A DNA stretch of 64,000 nucleotides from positions 1,550,001 to 1,614,000 of the forward strand of contig JACKHI010000001.1 of NCBI GenBank assembly GCA_020639075.1, written 5' to 3'. Within the stretch, counting starts at the first letter, position 1, and each line of letters opens with the position of its first letter. Shown piece after piece: positions 39,092 to 47,305 of the stretch. The notes beneath the pieces are model-generated. The model was given only the letters and a program-made list of their open reading frames with translations, made no database searches and was not told the DNA's origin. Origin of the DNA: Phycisphaerales bacterium (lineage in GTDB: Bacteria > Planctomycetota > Phycisphaerae > UBA1845 > UTPLA1). The position numbers were made by a program, and so were the translations under genes.

Positions 39092-40909
39092 CTATTCGCC
39101 GATCAGACTCGCGACGAATCCGCCGACATCTCGACCATCCACAAATCCGTCACAGTTCATGTCCGCCGCCTGATCGGTCGGCGCCTGCCCCAGGAGAATG
39201 TCGACGAACGGTACGATGTCCGCGACGTCGATCTGCGAATCGCCCGTCAAGTCTCCGCCGGCGACGGTCAATTGCCAACTCACTGTCCCGTTGCCCTGCG
39301 CGTTCGTCGCGCGGACGCCGATCGTGTAGGGCGACAGCGACGGAATCGGATCGTTCCACGAAACGACGCCCGTACCGTTGTCGATCGTCATACCAGGCGG
39401 CGGGCTGCCAACGAATGACCAATTCAGAACCGGCGCCATGCACGTCGGATTCGTCAGCTGCGGCGTCGGTCCGACATACGCCCCATCGCAGGGCGCGATT
39501 GTCGCGTTCGCGATCGGCGACAGTTGCGGCGGTGCGCCCGTCACGCCGATGAAAATGTCTTTCGTCACGCTGCCCGCGCCGTTCGTCGCACGCACGAAGA
39601 TGCGGTATTGGAACGGCGACGGAACGGGAGCGGGCCAGGAGATCGCACCCGTCATTGGGTTGATCGTCATGCCCGGCTCCGGATTGTCGAGCGACCATGT
39701 GATCGGCGCCATATTCAGGGGCAGCGTCACAGTCGGTGCATCACTTGAATACGGCTGCCCGCACACGGCAAGGTCGGCGCCGAGGTTGCCGAACTCAGGA
39801 ACGCGCTGACCGACGATCAACGGTTCGCAATAGACGACTGTATTGTTGTCCTCAAACGTCTCTGCGATCTGGTTCAGATCATCCATGATCGATCCGAGAT
39901 AGTAGGTCCCGGCCGCCATGTCGGCCGGCATGTCGATGTCGACGTCGAAGTCGAACCCGTCGCCGTACGCGAGATCCCACAATAGCGCGCCGAGATCCGT
40001 GTCGCTCGTCGTGATCGTCTCATCCGTTGACAGGTAGAACCCCTGCGAAATCGTGAATTCGTTCGTGATGCCGAAATTCTCGATCACGCTGCGCACTGTC
40101 AGCAGATCGCCGGGATAGACAATCGCCGGCGTGAAAAACACGGGAATCGCCTTGCCGAGCACGGGCCCCGCCGTGAAGTCGGCGTTTGCGAGATCACGGA
40201 CCGGCGGGTTGGAGGGGCCCGACGCCGGATAGAGGAATCGAACGCCGTTGCGATCGTCCGCATGCGTTTCAACGATGTTCTGATCGCCGATGGGTCCGCC
40301 GCTCGGATAGCGCGGGTTCATCGTCGTGACAAACCAGTTGAATCCCGCGGGCTCGTTCCCTATCGGTTCGTGACCGAGCCCGAGGGCGTGACCCATCTCG
40401 TGAACGGCAACGAGTAGAAATGAGAATCCGCCATCCGGAATGGGCGCGGCGACGACGTCGCACGTCGGGTTCGTCGCCAACGTATAGCCGACGCCTTCAG
40501 GAAAATCGCTGAAGACCATGTCCATGTCGAACCACGCGGCGCCGCTGTTCACGAGGAACGTCACGCCTAATACGCCGGGATCGAGATCCTCCGCCGGCAC
40601 AGCGGCCGTATCGCTGAACCCGTCGAAATTGTCGATCGGGTAGTCCTGATCGTTGCGAATATACGAGTATTCGAAGACCGAGCCGGGAACGATGTTCCAC
40701 AACACCATCGATTCGAGAATGAGCACATCCGTCTCACTGCCGGGCGGAAACGTCGACGGCGAAAGGTAGCGGATACTCTGCGCTCCCGGCCACACGACAT
40801 TGACGCTGCCCGCCTGAAACCAGCTGAATGCATGCAGACTTGGCACGTTGGCGAATGATGCCAACGCAACGATTGCGAACAGCGAACTTGAGCGAATGCA
40901 CGGTCTCAT
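39092..40909 (-). CDS. secreted matrixin-like metallopeptidase with CARDB, Ig-like and dockerin domains
   Basis: A 605-residue modular exoenzyme. After a signal peptide (cleavage near residue 27) comes an M10-type catalytic domain with HEMGHALGLGH (zinc ligands His170, His174, His180; Glu171). Next is a CARDB-like region (about 235-345), then two putative Ig-like repeats (about 375-550) with repeated NPMTGAISW / NGTGVVSW signatures. A dockerin type I pair closes the protein: GDLTGDSQIDVADIV and DMNCDGFVDGRDVGG. The dockerin would bind a cohesin or act in surface attachment; no cohesin is in this window. Its start codon overlaps the stop of the upstream gene (ATGA), so the two are translationally coupled. 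Confidence 0.9.
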   Translation of the reverse strand: MRPCIRSSSLFAIVALASFANVPSLHAFSWFQAGSVNVVWPGAQSIRYLSPSTFPPGSETDVLILESMVLWNIVPGSVFEYSYIRNDQDYPIDNFDGFSDTAAVPAEDLDPGVLGVTFLVNSGAAWFDMDMVFSDFPEGVGYTLATNPTCDVVAAPIPDGGFSFLLVAVHEMGHALGLGHEPIGNEPAGFNWFVTTMNPRYPSGGPIGDQNIVETHADDRNGVRFLYPASGPSNPPVRDLANADFTAGPVLGKAIPVFFTPAIVYPGDLLTVRSVIENFGITNEFTISQGFYLSTDETITTSDTDLGALLWDLAYGDGFDFDVDIDMPADMAAGTYYLGSIMDDLNQIAETFEDNNTVVYCEPLIVGQRVPEFGNLGADLAVCGQPYSSDAPTVTLPLNMAPITWSLDNPEPGMTINPMTGAISWPAPVPSPFQYRIFVRATNGAGSVTKDIFIGVTGAPPQLSPIANATIAPCDGAYVGPTPQLTNPTCMAPVLNWSFVGSPPPGMTIDNGTGVVSWNDPIPSLSPYTIGVRATNAQGNGTVSWQLTVAGGDLTGDSQIDVADIVPFVDILLGQAPTDQAADMNCDGFVDGRDVGGFVASLIGE

Positions 40910-41823
40910 CGTTCGCCCCCTTCCGACTTTTCGGGTGCGGGGGCCGCCCCAGCGTCCGCCTTGTTTTCACGCGACGCCGGCGCTACCGCGCGCTTGGCGT
41001 TCGGTTCGTTCGTACTGCCAACGCGTTGTCGAATCGGCGCGGCTTCCGGCGGTTTTCGCATCGGTCGGGCGCCCGTCTTCGACTCCTCGGCGGCTGCCGT
41101 TCGAATCGGAACGGGACGCAGTTTCACTGGAACATGCCGCCCCGCCGGCTGCGTCAGCTTGTGATCCCTGCTCGCGTCGAGTACGGGCTGAATCGCATAG
41201 CGGAATTCCGCGAATGTCATCAATCCGGCAGCGGCGTCTTTCGAACGATCGACGACGCGCATATTCGACGCCGCGCTCGATGCCTGCCCGTGGACATGAG
41301 CCTGGGGCTGAACAGCGTACTCGATCCACGACTCATCGTTCATGCCGGAGACGGGGAGTCCGCCGTGTTGAAACACATGCGCCGCGCCGGTCTGATCCGT
41401 AACGATTCGGAACGCGCCTTGTCCGATACCGACAGTCGGAAACGTCTTGTATTCAGGAAGCAGGAACAGCAGCCATCGCTGCCCCGTCTGGAACTCCGGT
41501 GCGCAGCAGATTCGAAGCTGCTTCTCGCCGATGCAGCCGCCGGGAACGACGAGCGTGCGTTGAAGCGGAGCGCCGTCGTAACCGCCCTTGAGATACTCGA
41601 TATTTAGCAATTCGACAGTCGTCTCGATGCGACGCGGGTTGTCGGCCCAGCGAGGCGTCATCTCGCCGATCTCGGCAACGATCACTTGCGCTGAATAATC
41701 CGCCATTGTGGCGACGCTCATCGGCACGACTGTGCCGGCGATCGCTCGGCGGTCCGCTGCGAAACTGCCGCATGCGATCGTCGCAATGAGGAATCCCGTC
41801 CGGATGTGTCGTCCCCATGTCAT
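40906..41823 (-). CDS. exported protein of unknown function, coupled to the metallopeptidase
   Basis: A 305-residue product with a signal peptide (cleavage near AIAG, residue 27-30). The first 110 mature residues resemble domains that begin with a strand pattern like AQVIVAEIGEMTPRWADNPRRIETTVELL, containing three cysteines (CIGEKQLRICC) that could form a disulfide or metal site. The C-terminal third is Ala/Pro/Arg/Lys-rich and probably disordered. The ATG at 41823 has GGAGAA upstream. Coupling to a secreted protease suggests a propeptide-like, chaperone or inhibitor function, but this is only inference. Confidence 0.76.
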   Translation of the reverse strand: MTWGRHIRTGFLIATIACGSFAADRRAIAGTVVPMSVATMADYSAQVIVAEIGEMTPRWADNPRRIETTVELLNIEYLKGGYDGAPLQRTLVVPGGCIGEKQLRICCAPEFQTGQRWLLFLLPEYKTFPTVGIGQGAFRIVTDQTGAAHVFQHGGLPVSGMNDESWIEYAVQPQAHVHGQASSAASNMRVVDRSKDAAAGLMTFAEFRYAIQPVLDASRDHKLTQPAGRHVPVKLRPVPIRTAAAEESKTGARPMRKPPEAAPIRQRVGSTNEPNAKRAVAPASRENKADAGAAPAPEKSEGGER

Positions 41824-42024
41824 ATGTACATTTCTCCCGCAGCCGCAGTCCCCAGCCTGCGGGCGCTGACACTTGTTCCCGGCATTTCGGACATTCGTAG
41901 AAACGCTACCAAAATCGTAAGTCGAGCTCAGGCAAGGGGTCAATGAATCGCGCGCAGCGAATCTCGCGGATATCGGCCAGTCGAGTGCATGAAATGCGGG
42001 TGCGTCGAAGCGTTGGATCGTCCG

Positions 42025-42066
42025 TAAAAAAGACGAGACGGGTCGGCCGAGGCCACAACCCGTCTA
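42025..42066 (-). terminator. intrinsic terminator after flgM
   Basis: On the minus strand the stem AGACGGGT / ACCCGTCT (42058-42065 with 42036-42043) has an inner GGCC palindrome in the loop. It is followed by TCGTC and a run of six T. Confidence 0.82.
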
Positions 42067-42098
42067 CGTCCGTTGAACATGCAATTTCGTAACGGTGG

Positions 42099-42398
42099 TC
42101 AGAAAGCGACCTGTCCAGATTTACCAATATCTTCGAACAACCGTTCCGACGCGATGTTCAGACGCTCTGATGTCACAAAGGTCCCTTTGTCGATTTCGGA
42201 CCGAATATCGACAATTCTGCGTGCTTTGTCGTCCGGCAGTTCGGCAAGCCGGCTCAGGAATCGTGCGAGTTCCGAGATCTCGACCCGATCACCCTGTTCC
42301 GCCGCCAATTTTGGGGCCGCCCGGCGCGTCGATTGCTGTGCGAACTCTCGAAGCGTCGCCGAAGATGCCAATCCGTCGATGGTACCGATGTCCGCCAT
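42099..42398 (-). CDS. flgM: anti-sigma-28 factor FlgM family
   Basis: FlgM binds the flagellar sigma factor and is exported once the hook is finished. The 99 residues end with the sigma-binding pattern: DRVEISELARFLSRLAELPDDKARRIVDIRSEI, then DKGTFVTSERLNIASERLFEDI, matching FlgM C-terminal helices. The N-terminal 35 residues are loosely ordered, as expected. It stands alone, with its own terminator and GAAGGG ahead of the ATG; no other flagellar gene is in the window, so motility genes must be elsewhere. FlgM proteins can also act outside motility. Confidence 0.82.
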   Translation of the reverse strand: MADIGTIDGLASSATLREFAQQSTRRAAPKLAAEQGDRVEISELARFLSRLAELPDDKARRIVDIRSEIDKGTFVTSERLNIASERLFEDIGKSGQVAF

Positions 42399-42930
42399 TC
42401 AAATTACCCTTCTGTCGTTGGCGTCGCGGATCCGTCCGCTGTTAGAAGATTTACGATCCGGGGCCTCGACGGTTCGGCCGTCGCTGTCAAAATCTGCGTG
42501 CTCCCGGCATTTTTCGCAGCTCGGTCGGTGGGCTCCAGCCACCGTTCCCGTGCCCGATTGATATCGGATGCCAGTATTGAAACGCTGGAGAAAATCCGAT
42601 CCGGATCGGCACTATATCTTGCGCTTCGCGACCAACGAAACGAAGCGCCAATTCCGGATGTCGGACGCAGTCATTATGGGACAAATCGACGTAAATGCTT
42701 GAAAAATGGAGACGTAGCAACCCAGGGGCGCCTGTGAAATTCGAGTGTCGCATCAGGCATTTCGCCGCTCGCACCACTACATATGGTGTACAGCCCGTCT
42801 GAATGCCGCATGCCGCCGTCATCCAATTTTTGATGAAACCAATGCGACGCTTTTTATCGGAATGTGATTTTCGGAGACTTGAACCAGGCAACAATCGCCG
42901 GTCGCCGCCACGCGTTCCGTGGGGCATCCG
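42399..42930. other. 532-bp intergenic region between flgM and LAB_N gene
   Basis: No gene with a ribosome-binding site or family resemblance was found here. A minus-strand open frame over most of it (to 42487) has no conserved features. No sigma-28 or sigma70 promoter was convincing, and no repeat from the other families was seen. Confidence 0.5.
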
Positions 42931-43281
42931 TCACGACCGAGGACGAAGTTCCGAATCGGCCTCCGCCCGGTCCGGCGCCACCTCGGGAAAATCGCTCGCC
43001 CCCGTGTTGGCGGACTCGTACCGGGCCTCGAGAATCCGAAGTCCCACGACGAGATTCACCAGCTGACCCGCTACAAAAACGAAGTCTCGCTTAAATGCCG
43101 CGTACACGGCGATCACACCGGTCGCGAGGAGACAGACATACACAAGCGATAACGGCAGAGTGAATCGTTTCGCCTTCTTCGACATCCACAGATGCAGGAT
43201 CAGACAAACAAGAATCGTCCCCTGCGCCGCGGTTCCAACGCACAGCCAAACGGTCTGAATGCTCAATTCGCCTAACAACAT
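42931..43281 (-). CDS. LAB_N-domain small membrane protein
   Basis: The protein is 116 residues, with three hydrophobic helices and the pattern of the lipid-A-disaccharide synthase N-terminal domain: VWLCVGTAAQGTILVCLILHLW, then SKKAKRFTLPLSLVYVCLL and YAAFKRDFVFVAGQLVNLVVGLR. Stand-alone LAB_N proteins often sit with glycolipid-modification genes; their role is unclear. The start at 43281 (ATG) is preferred over a GTG 13 codons earlier. It lies 66 bp downstream of the FecCD-type permease on the same strand, so it may be part of the importer transcript. Confidence 0.75.
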   Translation of the reverse strand: MLLGELSIQTVWLCVGTAAQGTILVCLILHLWMSKKAKRFTLPLSLVYVCLLATGVIAVYAAFKRDFVFVAGQLVNLVVGLRILEARYESANTGASDFPEVAPDRAEADSELRPRS

Positions 43282-43347
43282 CCGCCCCACTTCCACACAT
43301 CGCGCGTTCTTTAGTCGCACGGAATCGACACCACACGCTCGATGCCG

Positions 43348-44406
43348 CTATTCCGCGAATCCACCGCGTCGATAGAGCAACACAAGGAATATCGGCACAC
43401 CGACAATGGCCGTCACGACGCCGATGGGAAGACTCGCACTCGCACTCGTGGTCGACGAAATCGCCGACCACATTCCCATCGCAATCTGCGACAACCAATC
43501 GCACACGGCCAGAAACACGCCGCCGAGAATCGCCGACGCCGGCAACAACAGTCGACAGTCGCGTCCCAGTACGAGCGCCGTCATCTGCGGCACGACGAGC
43601 CCGACAAAGCCGATCGGCCCGCATATCGCGACAACCGCCGATGTCGCCAGTGAGGCGAACACGAGGCAAGTCAACTGCAGCCGTCTTACATCCACGCCGC
43701 GCGACATCGCGAGATCCTCGCCGAGCATGTATTGATTCAGTCCGCGGGCCTGGAGCAGGAGCAGGACCCACGACGGCACCAGCAACACGAGGCTCGGCGC
43801 AGATTGTTGCGCGCCGAGCGCTTCGAGCGAGCCCATCATCCATCGCACGATGTTGAACGTCTCGCGCTGATTCGACAGGTACGTCACAAGCATCATCATC
43901 GCAGAACAGAACAGCCCCATCGTCACGCCCGCGAGCAGCAACTCCGCCGTACCCATTCGCCGATTGACTCGCGTGATCAGCAGGATCAACCCAATGACGA
44001 ATAACGATCCGACAAACGAAGAAATCGAAACCGGCGTCAATCCGATAAGCGTCCACGCCCAACCCAGCTTGACCGCAATCAAAGCGCCAAGCGATCCGCC
44101 GTTGACAACACCAAGCGTATACGGCGTTGCCAACGCGTTGCGAAACATCATCTGAAACACGGCGCCGCACAGCCCCAGCGTGATGCCCGCCTGCAGCGCT
44201 AGGACAGTCCGCGCCATTCGTATCTGAAACCCGATCGTAAAGGCCATAGAATCATGATCGCCGCGGAACAGCGACTGCCAGGCATCCCGCCAGCCGATCG
44301 TCCCCCATTGCGTGCCGATTCCCGGGCTCATCACAACGACCAGCGCAAGACCGCCGAAGCATGCTGCGAGCATTCCCCAGAAGCGTGCCGCCGACAGCCG
44401 TTTCAT
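43348..44406 (-). CDS. FecCD-family ABC transporter permease (iron/B12 type)
   Basis: The inner-membrane channel of a metal-chelate or cobalamin importer. The 352 residues carry about ten membrane helices and the family signatures RMARTVLALQAGITLGLCGAV, NALATPYTLGVVNG, MGTAELLLAGVT, LGEDLAMSRGVDV and GPIGFVGLVVPQ, ending LLYRRGG. The ATG overlaps the last bases of the ATPase gene by 4 bp (ATGA), so translation is coupled. With the ATPase upstream and the binding protein before it, the complete importer is present. Substrate specificity cannot be told from sequence alone; iron, heme and cobalamin are all possible. Confidence 0.93.
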   Translation of the reverse strand: MKRLSAARFWGMLAACFGGLALVVVMSPGIGTQWGTIGWRDAWQSLFRGDHDSMAFTIGFQIRMARTVLALQAGITLGLCGAVFQMMFRNALATPYTLGVVNGGSLGALIAVKLGWAWTLIGLTPVSISSFVGSLFVIGLILLITRVNRRMGTAELLLAGVTMGLFCSAMMMLVTYLSNQRETFNIVRWMMGSLEALGAQQSAPSLVLLVPSWVLLLLQARGLNQYMLGEDLAMSRGVDVRRLQLTCLVFASLATSAVVAICGPIGFVGLVVPQMTALVLGRDCRLLLPASAILGGVFLAVCDWLSQIAMGMWSAISSTTSASASLPIGVVTAIVGVPIFLVLLYRRGGFAE

Positions 44407-45236
44407 TCCAGTCCCTTCACGCTCGCCGCGCCGTCGTCGCCCGCTTCCGACGGAACCAGCATCGCCACTTGGCGGCCATCGATCGCAACGGCCTTCACAG
44501 TCACGGCGAAGACGGGAGACAGAACGTCGGGGCGCAGGACCTCGCCGGCCGGACCGCTGCAAACCGCTCGCCCCTGATTCAATAGCAGAACGCTGTCGCA
44601 GTATCGGCCCGCGAGATTCAGATCGTGCGTTACGACAACGACGGCCACGCGACGCTCCTCGGACAGTCGCCGGAGAATCTCGAAGATCGCGAGTTGATGC
44701 CGCCAGTCCAATGCCGTCGTCGGCTCATCGAGCAAGAGCACTTGCGGGGCTTGCGCCATCGCCGCGGCGAGATGCACCCGCTGCGCCTCGCCGCCCGACA
44801 GGGATCCAATCGGACGATCGATGTACTGGATCGTTTCCGTCAACGCCATGGCGTCCCGCGCGATCGACACGTCGCGGCCGCTCTCGAACAACCCAAGGCC
44901 GCGATGCGGATAGCGACCTAGGAGAACGACTTCCCCGGCCGTCAGGCCCGGCGCCGTCGGCACGCGCTGCGGCATGTACGCGATTCGCTTCGCTCGCTCA
45001 ATCGCGCTGAGCGCACTCAATAACGCGGCGTCCAGTTGAATCGATCCTCGACTTGGCCGAGCAAGACCGCCGAGCAGTCGCAGCAATGTGCTTTTGCCGG
45101 CGCCGTTTGGTCCGACGATCCCCCAGCACTCGCCGGCTCGCACTGTCAGTGAGACGTCCACAAGAAAGTCGTGCTGCCCGTCGAACGAGTAGCAGACGCC
45201 ATCGGCCGTCAACATCGTCGGCGGGGCATCACTCAC
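44403..45236 (-). CDS. ABC transporter ATP-binding protein (FecE/BtuD type)
   Basis: The 277-residue ATPase that energises the importer. Walker A is GPNGAGKST (42-50), the signature LSGGEAQR (146-153), Walker B VLLLDEPTTALD (166-177) and the switch His is in VVTHD near 204. The start is GTG at 45236; GAGG lies five bases ahead and overlaps the 3' end of the binding-protein gene by 8 bp. The C-terminal 50 residues, after the ATPase core, include a strand-rich part, FAVTVKAVAIDGRQVAMLVPS, seen in some B12/heme ATPases. Confidence 0.93.
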   Translation of the reverse strand: MSDAPPTMLTADGVCYSFDGQHDFLVDVSLTVRAGECWGIVGPNGAGKSTLLRLLGGLARPSRGSIQLDAALLSALSAIERAKRIAYMPQRVPTAPGLTAGEVVLLGRYPHRGLGLFESGRDVSIARDAMALTETIQYIDRPIGSLSGGEAQRVHLAAAMAQAPQVLLLDEPTTALDWRHQLAIFEILRRLSEERRVAVVVVTHDLNLAGRYCDSVLLLNQGRAVCSGPAGEVLRPDVLSPVFAVTVKAVAIDGRQVAMLVPSEAGDDGAASVKGLE

Positions 45237-46239
45237 GATCTGCCTCAGGATGAATGACGCCCGACAGAAGGCGAACGGAATCGACGACGCGCGGCGACGG
45301 GATCAGGAGATAATCCTCCGTCAGGAAGTAGATGCGATCATCACGGACGGCAGGGATCGAAGGCAGCGCTTTCCATTGCGAGAGCATCGTCGCGCGCAGT
45401 GCGTCGGACATGCGCCGAGCCTCGACGGCCTCGATGATCACATCCGGCTTCGCCGCGAGTATCTCCTCGGCACTGACCTGCGGATAAGACACGCTCGATT
45501 CGCCGAAGACGTTCACGCCACCAGCGAGACGGATCACGTCGTTCACGAACGCGCCGCGACCAAACGTCACGACGTTTCGAATCCCATCGACGTCCCGATT
45601 CACGATCATCAACACCCGAGGTCGATCAAGCTTCACGACGCGCGCATGCAACACGTCGAGCTCGCTTCGAATCCGATCCGCAGCGGCGATCGCCGCATCG
45701 CGCGCCCCGAGCCGTTCACCGATCGCGATCAAGCCGCTGAAGATATCGTCGAGTGAATCCGTCTTATCGTGAAACACCGCGATGCCGCGCTTCGCGCAGA
45801 GAGACTCGACCGTCGGCATCTGACCGCGAAGCACGACGAGGTCCGGATCGAGCGTCACGATGCGCTCGAGGTCCGGATCCATGATGCCGCCGACGCGCGG
45901 TCGCGTCGTCAGTTCCTCGGGATAGACGCAGAAGTCGCTGACGCCCACGATGCGATCCGCGAGTCCGATCGCCGCGATCGTCTCCGCCGCATTCGGCGCG
46001 AGCGTCACGATGCGCTTCGGGATGACCAACACCTCCGGTTGAGACGTCACGTTCGTCGGATCGCTCGCCGGCGCTCGTTCGCATCCTCCGCCAACCATGA
46101 TCGTGACGCAGATCGAGACAACGGCTGAAAGGACGGCGCAGTCGCCTACACGGCGCCCAATCAGCGGCACGGGGTATCCCGCGTCACCGGGCGTGGCGTC
46201 GCGCTTAATCCAGGATTGTTGACGACTATCCGAATGCAT
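45229..46239 (-). CDS. ABC transporter substrate-binding protein (BtuF/FepB type)
   Basis: A 336-residue periplasmic binding protein. After a long n-region and hydrophobic segment there is VGGGC, a loose lipobox (Cys near 53), so it is probably a lipoprotein. The binding fold follows: RIVTLAPNAAETIAAIGLADRIVGVSDFC, PRVGGIMDPDLERIVTLDPDLVV, and AEEILAAKPDVIIE, typical of cluster A-II proteins for iron complexes or B12. The start at 46239 is supported by AGAGGAG six bases upstream. It is the first gene of the operon with the ATPase and permease. No B12 riboswitch was recognised in the 114 bp before it. Confidence 0.92.
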   Translation of the reverse strand: MHSDSRQQSWIKRDATPGDAGYPVPLIGRRVGDCAVLSAVVSICVTIMVGGGCERAPASDPTNVTSQPEVLVIPKRIVTLAPNAAETIAAIGLADRIVGVSDFCVYPEELTTRPRVGGIMDPDLERIVTLDPDLVVLRGQMPTVESLCAKRGIAVFHDKTDSLDDIFSGLIAIGERLGARDAAIAAADRIRSELDVLHARVVKLDRPRVLMIVNRDVDGIRNVVTFGRGAFVNDVIRLAGGVNVFGESSVSYPQVSAEEILAAKPDVIIEAVEARRMSDALRATMLSQWKALPSIPAVRDDRIYFLTEDYLLIPSPRVVDSVRLLSGVIHPEADRE

Positions 46240-46340
46240 CGAACTCCTCTTTGGATTTCACACACCGGCCATTGTCCGACGCGCGTCGGCGCGAGTCAAA
46301 AACCGTCGTCTCGCGGCCGTGCGTCCCGCCTGCCAGTCGC

Positions 46341-46346
46341 TACAAT
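46341..46346 (+). promoter_or_regulatory. possible -10 box (TACAAT) for leaderless purQ
   Basis: TACAAT ends 7 bases before the purQ ATG and no ribosome-binding site is visible. No -35 match was found at the right distance, so this is tentative. Confidence 0.35.
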
Positions 46347-46353
46347 CCCCGGC

Positions 46354-47139
46354 ATGGCAACCACTCGCGTCCTCGTCGTCCGGGCCCCCGGCATCAACTG
46401 TGAGGAGGAAACCGCCTTCGCCTGGCAGCAGGCCGGCGCGGTCACTGAATCCATACACGTCAGGCGCCTCATCGAGTCGCCGACTTCGCTTGATGCCTTT
46501 CAGATCGTGACGATCCCCGGCGGCTTCAGCTACGGCGACGATATCGCCAGCGGCCGCGTTCTGGCCAACCAGATTCGCCACGGTCTCGGCGACGCCCTCG
46601 CCCGCTTCGTCGAGCGAGGCGGCTTCGTCATCGGGATCTGCAACGGCTTCCAGGTGCTCGTCCGCCTCGGGCTCGTGCCGGGCCCCGACGCACCGGCGAA
46701 AGCCACGTTGACCTGGAACGCCACGGGCCGCTACGAAGCCCGCTGGGTCCATCTGCGTGCCGTCGTCCCGCACTGCCCCTTCCTTCGGATGGACGAACTC
46801 TACCATCTGCCCGTCGCCCACGGAGAAGGCCGTATCGCGATCGAAGAAGGTGAAGCCGGCGCGAGTCGCCTCGCCGGGGCGAACCGCATCGCCATGCAGT
46901 ATGTTTCCGCCGACGGCGCCGCCCCGACTTTCCCCGAAAACCCCAATGGCAGCATTGAAAACGCGGCTGCACTCACGGACAGCACTGGCAGAGTCCTCGG
47001 CCTCATGCCGCATCCCGAACGAAATATATTCCCGTGCAACCCACCAGTCCCCACCCGCGATGCCAGCCCTGAAATCGACGGCCGCCCCGTGCATCAGGGC
47101 AATCGGCTGTTTCAGAACGCGATCGCGGCCCTGCGCTGA
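46354..47139 (+). CDS. purQ: phosphoribosylformylglycinamidine synthase, glutaminase subunit
   Basis: Supplies ammonia from glutamine to PurL in the fourth step of purine synthesis. The 261 residues show the class I glutamine amidotransferase triad: the nucleophile Cys96 in GFVIGICNGFQVL, and His with Glu in LMPHPERNIF. APGINCEEETAFAWQQAGA at the start and GFSYGDDIASGRV are family signatures. The length is a little above PurQ of other bacteria (about 225) because of the internal FENPNGS-like segment. The start ATG at 46354 begins the conserved N-terminus. It is not in an operon with purL or purS here. Confidence 0.94.
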   Translation: MATTRVLVVRAPGINCEEETAFAWQQAGAVTESIHVRRLIESPTSLDAFQIVTIPGGFSYGDDIASGRVLANQIRHGLGDALARFVERGGFVIGICNGFQVLVRLGLVPGPDAPAKATLTWNATGRYEARWVHLRAVVPHCPFLRMDELYHLPVAHGEGRIAIEEGEAGASRLAGANRIAMQYVSADGAAPTFPENPNGSIENAAALTDSTGRVLGLMPHPERNIFPCNPPVPTRDASPEIDGRPVHQGNRLFQNAIAALR

Positions 47140-47305
47140 GCTCGATTTGCCGCCTACATAGAGTATACCCCTCCCGCATTTTCCGCCGATTTATCCGCAC
47201 GGTTGATCCGCAACATCGTGCGATCGGCATGCGCCGGCCGCTTTCTGCGAGACAAAAAAACGCGCAAGAAACAGTCCCCAATTGATGCAGGCAAGGAAGC
47301 TGATC

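Noticed and set aside
42487..42927. 147-codon minus-strand frame in the gap after flgM
   Set aside because: No ribosome-binding site, no conserved motif and frequent rare-looking residues; treated as non-coding.
46240..46353. Possible cobalamin riboswitch before the importer operon
   Set aside because: Only 114 bp long and lacking the conserved B12-box sequence; no extended fold was seen.
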